From Maratus speciosus (Eukaryota; Arthropoda; Arachnida; Araneae; Salticidae), in assembly GCA_963932465.1 (NCBI GenBank), contig OZ010787.1, positions 35,344,087 to 35,408,086 on the forward strand: a stretch of DNA of 64,000 nt, written 5' to 3'. The notes beneath the pieces were generated by a model. It was not told the origin of the DNA, made no database searches, and saw only the letters and a program-made list of their open reading frames with translations. Shown piece after piece: positions 56,312 through 64,000 of the stretch. Each line of letters opens with the position of its first letter. Positions within the stretch are counted from its first letter, which is position 1. The position numbers and the translations under genes are program-made.

Positions 56312-56978
56312 GGATGTTTATAGAAGATTGTCAGATTCTAAAATTCCCAATATCCTAAAGATCACAAATATAGTGTGTGAATTATCTTCATATTAGCAAT
56401 AAAAAAGCTAAAAAAATATGAATGTGACAATCAAACAAATTAAACCGATAATTAATCATGGAATACATTGTTGAAAATAAAACAATATTAAAAAGTATAG
56501 AGGAATAATAATAAAAACTATTTACCCAATTTTAATACATACAGTATAACATTAGTTATATCAAATAAACTCATATGCATAATAATCACTAAAAAGATGG
56601 TATAATATTATTAATTAATATGATATTGTGCTGAGTAGGCTAAATTTTAAAAACAAGTTAATGTTGAATTTGATTAAATAAGTTAAATTTAATATGAATT
56701 GAAATAAAAAGAAAAGTCACCAATTACATATAAAGCATCAAATCAACATCCATATAAAATACGTATTAGAAATGTAGTTATAATACTAAAGCCCCATTAT
56801 TTTTTTTTAAATTAACCATTGCGTATTATCCAGACAACACCACCCTCCTCCGTACTCTAACACCTACCCACCCAACCATCCTATAGAAATTGTTTATTAT
56901 TATTTTACAATTTTTTTATTTTTATAAATATTTTTTTATTTTATAAATTTTTTTGTAATTTTGTTTACGCATGTGTTA
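55642..56978. other. Very AT-rich unassigned region
   Basis: (AAAT)n lies at 56278-56308. A CTTCATATTAGCAATAAAAA stretch near 56388 resembles 63252-63272 (CTTCGCATTAGCCATAAAAA), possibly pieces of one repeat. No gene was recognised. Confidence 0.4.
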
Positions 56979-57815
56979 TTTTTTTTTTTTTTTTTTTTTT
57001 AAAGATTATGTAAGTATTAATTGTATATTAATGAATATTATGAATTTTTTTGGAAAACCATGATTTACTGCATCATTTATTAGTTTTTTAATATTATTGT
57101 TAATTAGATGAGAAGAACATAAACATTTTATTCTATATAAATGATTAAGTAGTATATTTCGATATACAGAATGATGAAGACAAGATTTAAAATTTGTAAA
57201 TGTATTATTTTTTAATTTAAATTCTTTACGTTTATCATATAAATCTGTTATTGTTTTGTTGTCTTTTATTGTAATTTTAAGATCTAAGAAGTTAATTGTA
57301 TTGTTAGATAAGAGGTTTTCCGTTAATTCCAAATTAGTGGATAATCAACTGGAAATTGAGAAATTTTAGATTGATCAGTGGCAATTAAAATTATGTCATC
57401 AATATAACGATATAAATGTAGATTATTATTAGTAAAAGTACGTTCATAGTGATACAAGTATAAGTCTGATAATAAACTGGATGTACAACCACCTTGTGGT
57501 ATACCGACGTGCTGTAAATATAATGTGTTATCTTGCAATATATAATTATTATAGATAATGAAGTTTGTTAATGATTTAAAATATGCGATATCAATATTAG
57601 ATGGTAATTCCAGATTTTTATAATACTTTTTAAATAATGCATTTATAATATTATGTAAACCTAATAAGTCTATATTATTAAAAAGATCTTTTAAGTCATA
57701 TGTCGTTATATTATATACACAATGAAGATTTTTTAAAATATTGGCCAGTTGATAGCTATTTTTTATACAATGTGTATTATCATTGTTTGTAGTAAGGATG
57801 TTTATTATATCTTAT
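56979..57815 (-). pseudogene. Reverse-transcriptase pseudogene, Penelope-like type, with poly(A) tail
   Basis: On the minus strand from about 57770 an open stretch reads NSYQLANILKNLHCVYNIT, then TYDLKDLFNNIDLLGL (motif A; compare F-D-x-x-x-L-F-T-N in Penelope-like RTs), then HVGIPQGGCTSSLLSDLYL (motif B) and YRYIDDIILIATD (motif C, catalytic Asp pair kept). A stop at 57325-57323 is bypassed by a frameshift into LELTENLLSNNTINFLDLKI, whose FLDL motif and following YDKR, SVYRNILLNHLYRIK match the RT thumb. The frame ends at 57006; 22 T (A on this strand) follow at 57000-56979, looking like a poly(A) tail. No GIY-YIG endonuclease is present. Penelope-like affiliation is inferred from the motifs. 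Confidence 0.78.
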
Positions 57816-57920
57816 CATTTTGAATGCAACAATTCATTTTGAATTATTTATTCCTTAATTGGTATCTTATGTATATATTTATATATACCTAGGTAGCTAA
57901 ATGTTTTAGCAATCTTTTAA

Positions 57921-57949
<29 letters not shown>
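57816..57949. other. Short spacer with (AT)n
   Basis: Ends in (AT)n at 57924-57950, which abuts the palindromic element. Confidence 0.4.
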
Positions 57950-57951
<2 letters not shown>

Positions 57952-59326
57952 CCGGGTGTCCCAAAAATGACTGATGGATTTTAAAATTCAATAACTTGCA
58001 AACGGCGACAGATATTTAAAAAATTCTTGCAGGAGGGTTATGTAAGATGACAGGAGTTTTTTTTTACTGTGATTCTTGATTTTAGTTCGAATTTCAAACT
58101 ATAGATGGCGCTGACAGCGATTGCCGCTCAGTCGAGGCCGAAACTGACGTCAATCCACATTGATGCGAAGGAAGGAGATTATGGCTGTGGAGTGGGTCTC
58201 ATTCGCCAGTAGAATTTTGCTCTTAGGGCCCGATTCTGAACTCATTCGATACGATTTCAATGGAATGCGTTGTTGCCATGGAAACAAAAATTTTTCGATA
58301 GTGGAAATACACCGTTAAGAACTGGGCATGAATTTAAGAAGTATTATTCGAGTTTGCAGACAATTTTACACTGATGATGTTTTATTTTCCCGGATTAAAT
58401 TACTTTTTATGGTCTGATTTAAAGAATATTTTATGCATCGCATTTTAAAACAAGGTGAAGAGATTTAGTATTTTTTGTTGTTGTTAAAAATTTCATAACT
58501 TTTGTTACATTCTAATAAATTTTAGATCTTTTAAGGGGTCTCAGGACAGGACTCTTAAAATTGGAAAAAAGAAAAAAAAAAGATCATTTTCAACATTTAA
58601 TATTTTAAAATGCATATGACTTAAAAACACAAATTTTATTGTGATGAAAGTTATAAGTATGTTCTTTCCTTTCATGTATTTAAAGAAAATTCATGTTGCA
58701 GAATTAGTATTTATAGGGGGCTCCAAAGTGCAGATATTTGTCGAGCAGAAAATTGGTATGACAGCTTACGCACAGGATTACAAAATAAATTTTGTCACTA
58801 AAATTACTTTTTTGTGCCTAATTATACTTTAGATTACAATAATTACCCTGAACCTAAATAAATTTGTATTTAAAGCATTTTTATATTTTTAATACAAAGT
58901 TGCATTTAGCTAATACAAAATTTTGAAAATTTCAACACATAATCACCTAAAAAAATATTTTTTTGAATAATAAAAAGGAAATTTTAAGTCCAGTTTATAC
59001 AGACTGAAACATATTTTTTTAAACTTTCATGAAAAAATATTCATAAGTTTTTGAGATATCCTGCGCGTTATGCCCAAAAACGTCATTTGGAGAAAAATGA
59101 GTTCAAATCTTCGGAAATGCCGCTTCAGCTATTGCGCGGGTATAATTCTAAAAATCCCTGCCGGCCCGGACTACAGGCGGAGGTAGATTTCGAAGTTAAG
59201 TATACTAATTTCACCAAAAAAAACTAATCATGATTAGAGATAAACCCACTTTAACAATTTTATCTGGTCGCTTTTGACGAGTTTTTATTTCATTTTTATA
59301 TAATAGCTGGTTTTACGAAAATCATG

Positions 59327-59677
59327 TTAAGGATGTATTAAGAAAAAATATGAAACTTGCTGACGTGATTTTTGAAGAGATTTATAAAAGACCTGTGTTT
59401 TTATTTTTCGTTCGATTAATTAAAACTTGATTTATAAACAATTATTTTCTCAGTAGGACAATATTTTTCGTTTCTAACACAATCGCGTCGGGAAATTCTG
59501 TTCAAAATGCCCACTTTGACATCATTTTTTGAAATATATTCTGCCTCTATCAAAAAATCGATCATTACGGTACATTTATATTGCTTCTGAGTAAGAGAAT
59601 CTACCAATTGGATGCGTCTGAGAGCAAAAATGAATTTAAAAATGAGTAAAGCAGTTTGGATTTGAATACACCCTTAA
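59327..59677 (-). mobile_element. TTAA-target MITE, family 1, copy e
   Basis: TTAA (59327-59330) then GGATGTATTA; right end GAATACACCC then TTAA (59674-59677). The core matches 22627-23046 (AACTTGATTTATAAACAATT, then ATTTTCTCAGTA; GAGAGCAAAAATGAATTT). It is nested in the left arm of the palindrome and absent from the right arm. Non-coding. Confidence 0.85.
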
Positions 59678-59717
59678 TAAGATGATTTTTTTCTTCGACA
59701 GCTATGTAATTTTAATT

Positions 59718-60200
59718 TGTTTTTGCTGTAAGAATTGGTCCTATCAAAAACTTGCCTGTATAAATGTTGCAGACAATATTAAGAAGATATATGATAAAAT
59801 CATGGGGATTTTATATCTTGTGAATTTACGGATTTATGATTTTTTTTCTTCTTCAACCCCCCTTTTTTGTTTTCGTTTTTAATTTTTTTTGCGGTACGAA
59901 TTGGTCATATCAAAAACTTGTGAATATAAAAGTTGTAGATAGTATTAAGGAGATTTATAATAAAATTAATTGGATTTGATATCTGGAGAATTGACGAAGC
60001 TATGAATTTTTTTCTCCCAAAAACCCTATTTTCTGAGCCCTTTGATCCCATTTTTAATTTTATCATAAATCTATGTTACCTAAATTTTTGGTCTTAGTTT
60101 TAGAAGTAATAAAAACTTTAAACTGATTTGATAGGTACAAAAATTAAGAAGTTATGGGTTTTTTTTAGGTTTTCACAAAACCCCTTCCTATTTCCATCCC
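59718..60200. repeat. Two to three degenerate 170-bp tandem units
   Basis: AATTGGTC, TATCAAAAACTTG and TATTAAG(A/G)AGAT recur at about 59732 and 59899 (period about 167), with a weaker third unit near 60085. They lie in the extra DNA of the left palindrome arm. Confidence 0.5.
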
Positions 60201-60785
60201 CTTGGTCCGATTTTGCCCATTAACAAACTTGACCGAGATTTTATGCCCCTTGATTTTATGTATGAGCTTGGAAGAGATTTGTGAAAGTTATCGTGTCCAG
60301 ATGCCAAATGGTAATATGCATATATTTTTAATAATAAAGATATCTGTGATATATAATGTGATATACTAAGTTCAAATTAAATTTGACAAGTGTCTAAATC
60401 TTAAGTTATTGAAGGCCACAAACAAATTTTTATTGAAATTTTTATCTTGATATAAATTAAGACCGTATTTCTAATAGCCCATTTGTTGGAATGCAATTGT
60501 AATTTTAAAGCTCTTTAGTTTATATATATTTTTAAAAAATTCATGAATCGCGTAATAATCAGGGCTTGGCAAATGCGATCGCCACTTGCAACCAATATTT
60601 TTTACTCGACGACCAAGATTTTTAATCTGGCGGTTTTTGTAGTGTTAACGAAAGAAAAAAGTGTAAACGGCATTTTCCATATCATAAACAGAAAACGACA
60701 TCCTCTGATGCTCTAGTCAGCTAGCATGTTATGTCATGTGATTAGAATGTGGGGAGAGGGTGGCTCGTTCTTATGGGTTGATACA

Positions 60786-60886
60786 ACAATCAAAGTACTG
60801 ATTTAATAAAACAATCTAATGATTGATTTAACACAACAATCTAAGTATTGATTTAATACAACAATCTAAGGATTGATTTAACAATG
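60786..60886. repeat. Four 25-bp tandem units in the palindrome loop
   Basis: ACAATCTAAGTATTGATTTA variants start at 60786, 60811, 60836 and 60861. A poly(C) run follows at about 60906-60920. Confidence 0.85.
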
Positions 60887-62561
60887 AAATCGATAAGGAT
60901 AAGTACCCCCCCCCCCCCCTCCAAAAATGTCTTTCTGATTTTCAGTGGAATTTTTTCCCATTTACTATGGATGATAATTTAAACACTAAACACGTATAAT
61001 TATAGAATATTCTTCATTAAATAAAGTTATTATTCTAATATTTAAAATTCTCTCTCAATAACCCCTCCCCCTTTGGGCCACTACTACAAAATTTCCCTGA
61101 AAAACTGTAAACAGAACCCTCTTGCAAAAAACTTTGGTAAACAACCCGTAAGAACGACTTACCCTCTCCCCACATTCTAATCACATGACATGACATGCTA
61201 GCTGGCTAAAGAATGTCGTTTTCTGTGCATGATATGGAAAATGCTGTTTACACTTTGTTCTTTTGTTAACACTACAAAAACCGCCAGATTAAAAATCCTG
61301 AACGTCGAGTAAAAAAATATTGGTTGGAAGTGGCGACCGCATTTGCCAAGCCCTGATTATTACGATTCATGATTTTTAAAAAATATATATATGTACTAAA
61401 AGTTTTAAAATTACAATTGCATTCCAACAAAATGTGCTATTAGAAACACGGTCTTAATTTATATAAAGATAAAAATTTCAATAAAAATTTGTTTGTGGCC
61501 TCCAATAATTTAAGTACTACTAAGTTTCAGACTCTTGTCAAGTTTAATTTGAACTTGGTTTATCACATTAGATATCATTGATATCTTTATTATTAAAAAA
61601 TATATGCATATTAGCATTTGTGCGTAGAAAGAGTTTCCAAACCGTAAAAATTCTAACTCCAAGAATTCTTTTAACACATTCTTACAATTTAAATAGTAGA
61701 TGTAGATGAAAAATATTTACTAGTTTTATTTTATGAAACATCAAGATGAAGCTGCATGTAGTACAATATTTTAATATCAAACTGTCGAACAATTCTTTAA
61801 TTAACTAGCATTCATTTTATTTTTTTAATTTTAATGCAACTATATAATACCCCTAATCAAAAGGGTTAAACAAGGTAAATTCTAATATTTGTTTTTAAGT
61901 AGTTATTTTGAACAACAACATACTATTAACCATTTTCACGATTATTATCCAACATTCATAAAAACCTACTGAGGAACTTCCTTAAAAGATGTAAAACTTA
62001 TTAGAATGTAATAAAATTTATGAAATTTTTAACAACAACAGAAATTCTAAATCTCTTCACCTAGTTTTAAAATACGATGCATAAAATATTCTTTTAATCA
62101 GACATTAAAAAGTAATTTAATCCGGGAAAATAAAACTTCATCAATGTAAAATCGCCTGCAAACTCATATACTACTTCTTAAATTCATGCCCAGTTCTTAA
62201 CGCTGCATTCCAATATCGAAGAATTTGTTGTTTCTATCGCAACAACGCACTCCATTGAAATCATATCGAATGAGTTCAGAATCGGGCCCTAAGAGCAAGA
62301 TTGTGCTGGCGAATGAGAACGACTCCATAGCCTTAATCTCCTTCCTTCGCATCAATGCGGAGTGACGTCAGTTTAGGCTTCGACTGAGCGTCAATCGCTG
62401 TCCGCGCCATCTATTATTTGAAATTCGAACTAAAATTAAGAATCACAGTTAAAAAACTCCTGACATCATACATTACCCTCCTGCAAGAATTTTTTAAATA
62501 TCTGTCACTGTTTTCAAGTTATTGAATTTTAAAATCCATCAGTCATTTTTGGGACACCCGG

Positions 62562-62562
<1 letters not shown>

Positions 62563-62592
<30 letters not shown>

Positions 62593-62711
62593 AACGGAGG
62601 GTGGTTTCGGGGTCTAGGGGTCATGATCGGTGAAAATATACCGAAATTTTTCGGAATCGTTTTCCTCCGAACCGCTGCAATAGGTAGCTTTTTGTAATGA
62701 AAGCTACCTAA
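62563..62711 (+). mobile_element. Solo HINE-like right end: (AT)n, flank, perfect hairpin
   Basis: (AT)n is followed by about 100 bp related to 4388-4523, ending in a perfect hairpin (GGTAGCTTT 62683-62691, eight-base loop, AAAGCTACC 62700-62708) and CTAA (62708-62711). No tandem array precedes it; the palindromic element occupies that side. Confidence 0.65.
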
Positions 62712-62950
62712 AAAGTTTTAATGACGGTTATTATCATCATCTAATGATCTTTCATCAAGCCGCTGTTTGTTTAGCTGTCGTGTTCAAAGAATGGTCGCAG
62801 CATTACCTACATTTTTTCTTCTGTTCATTTGTTTATTTAATTTATTAGCATTTATCAGGGTAAAACATGAAATATTTATTTCACAAATACTAATTTTATA
62901 AATCAATTATGTTGATTAAGCACGCTGATTCTATGTATATTATTAAACTG

Positions 62951-63018
<68 letters not shown>

Positions 63019-64000
63019 CCATTATACACCATTACAAAATACCTACAAAAATTGTGGAAGTATAAATAATAAAGGAATTTATTCAAATTAAAAATGATAT
63101 ATAAACCACCATGTAATTCTATAAAACAAATCCCCTTAGCATTTGCCACATTTATTTGTAAACATAGGGAATATTGAAATTTGTGGAATCAAGACAGATT
63201 CATCATGTCCTAATTACATTGATTGCCACAAATAAAATGTGCGGTTTCATCTTCGCATTAGCCATAAAAAGCTAAATAATGGGAAATTAGTATACCACAC
63301 ATAATAACTCCTGAAGTTATAATGTTAGAAAACAAATAAGTTAAAAATAAATGTTGATTGAAATGGATTAAAAAAGAAAAACATATTACCAATTTGAGAT
63401 CCAATCTTACTTTGAAAGATGCAGCAAAAAAAAAAGGGGTAAGAGATTATTTGCACTTGTTGCCAAAAAAGTTTTTTTAAAAATATATAGACCAAAGAGT
63501 AATACTGATAGGCAGGTACAAACCTCAATATATAATGCCTGCTGCCCTCTATAGAACATTTAAATATATACATATATAATTAAAATGAAACTACATGTGT
63601 AAAAATCAAAGAAAAAAGTAATACTAATTTAAAAACTGCAAGTTGAAATTTGAAAATACAAACATGAGAAACTGTGAAAATCTTATGAATTTATCAGAGG
63701 AGCTTCATAAGAATAATTCGTAGTACAGATATGTTATTTCGTCAAATATTTTCAGCGCTAAGCCTAAAAATGACAGCATTAAGCTTCTTATAACCTATCG
63801 AAAAACCAATAATTAAAGGAAATTAAGATAACCAAGAAATATATAGATATATTTAAATTTACTACATTTATGTAACCAAGTTTGGACAAATATCAAAAAT
63901 TTTTTCGTTATTTTATTTGAAATCACTGCAATTAGCTTTACCAAGCTGTTTTTTGTTTCCTTCTTACTATCTTTGGACGCGTAGTTAAGGTTCTTTCTAT
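62712..64000. other. Unassigned AT-rich end of window
   Basis: A long (AT)n tract lies at 62951-63017. Frames across it encode Tyr-Ile runs and are not genes. No other element was recognised; similarity to 56341-56420 around 63250 is weak. Confidence 0.4.

Larger units (their letters stand above)
57950..62563. mobile_element. 4.6-kb palindromic TA-target element
   Basis: TACCGGGTGTCCCAAAAATG at 57950 is answered by its complement ending at 62563, inside (AT)n on both sides. The outer arms (about 57952-58560 and 61955-62561) pair over roughly 600 bp. A second pair of arms (about 60308-60790 and 61130-61625) shares the same centre, near 60960. The left arm carries about 1.75 kb of extra sequence (58560-60308), including a TTAA MITE, where the right arm has only about 330 bp. 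The likely original is one large palindrome with later insertions. No transposase was seen. CCGGGTGTCCCAAAA termini are common in Tc1/mariner-type non-autonomous elements. Confidence 0.85.

Noticed and set aside
60563..61358. Independent hAT element with CAGGGCTTGGCAAA ends inside the large palindrome
   Set aside because: The flanking bases (GTAATAAT and ATTATTAC) are complementary rather than direct repeats, so the pairing simply continues the palindrome.
62909..63149. Tyr-Ile repeat proteins on both strands
   Set aside because: They are translations of (AT)n; similar frames at 30258 and 38518 have the same cause.

Overview
The window is AT-rich, gene-poor eukaryotic nuclear DNA. I find no host protein-coding gene, no intact open reading frame of recognisable function and no intact RNA gene. 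Almost everything identifiable is transposable-element material: Tc1/mariner, TTAA-target (piggyBac-like) and hAT DNA transposons, Helitron-type elements, a tRNA-derived SINE, an LTR retrotransposon, reverse-transcriptase remains and several long-monomer tandem arrays. This mix is typical of arthropod genomes, so an arthropod is likely, possibly a chelicerate. The species cannot be read from this sequence. Family assignments come from remembered protein and terminus patterns; no database was searched.

Layout. 0.5-4.5 kb: two tandem arrays (147-bp and about 330-bp monomers), each followed by a microsatellite, a flank and a terminal hairpin, with a TTAA MITE inserted into the second. 5.5-6.9 kb: a hAT-type element full of GGGCCGGGCC motifs, itself holding a TTAA MITE. 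7.9-13.4 kb: a 149-bp array with the same array-microsatellite-hairpin plan, two abutting TTAA elements, a decayed 180-bp array carrying a mariner transposase relic, and a Tc1-like pseudogene. 14.5-18.1 kb: another Tc1/mariner relic, a SINE with a perfect 14-bp target duplication, a MITE and a 140-bp-class array. 20.4-24.7 kb: a dense cluster of TTAA elements and a small hAT MITE. 26.7-30.5 kb: a TTAA MITE split by a 3.4-kb LTR retrotransposon whose two 677-bp LTRs look identical. 31.8-37.4 kb: a TA-target element, a Tc3-like element containing a 1.36-kb near-perfect palindrome, and a short Helitron containing a second SINE. 37.4-44.2 kb: three copies of one protein-domain fragment, a TTAA MITE and a mariner relic. 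44.6-47.6 kb: three transposons nested one inside another, with a degenerate 5S rRNA sequence in the innermost. 49.1-53.5 kb: a hAT element with a transposase C-terminal relic, a foldback TTAA element, and the second array of 325-bp monomers. 53.9-55.6 kb: a GC-rich insertion with a 15-bp target duplication. 57.0-57.8 kb: a reverse-transcriptase pseudogene with a poly(A) tail. 57.95-62.56 kb: a 4.6-kb palindromic element.

The features do not form a pathway. They record repeated nested insertion, and relative ages can be read from the nesting: the LTR element is younger than the MITE it splits, the 3.0-kb TTAA MITE is younger than the satellite array it interrupts, and the 35-kb palindrome is younger than the Tc3-like element around it. 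The strongest novelty candidates are (i) a shared architecture in which unrelated long-monomer arrays each end in microsatellite, flank, hairpin and CTAA; (ii) a five-copy TTAA MITE family with a within-window empty site; (iii) the recent LTR element with an unusually long tRNA-Ser-like stretch behind its 5' LTR; and (iv) the multi-kilobase palindromes.
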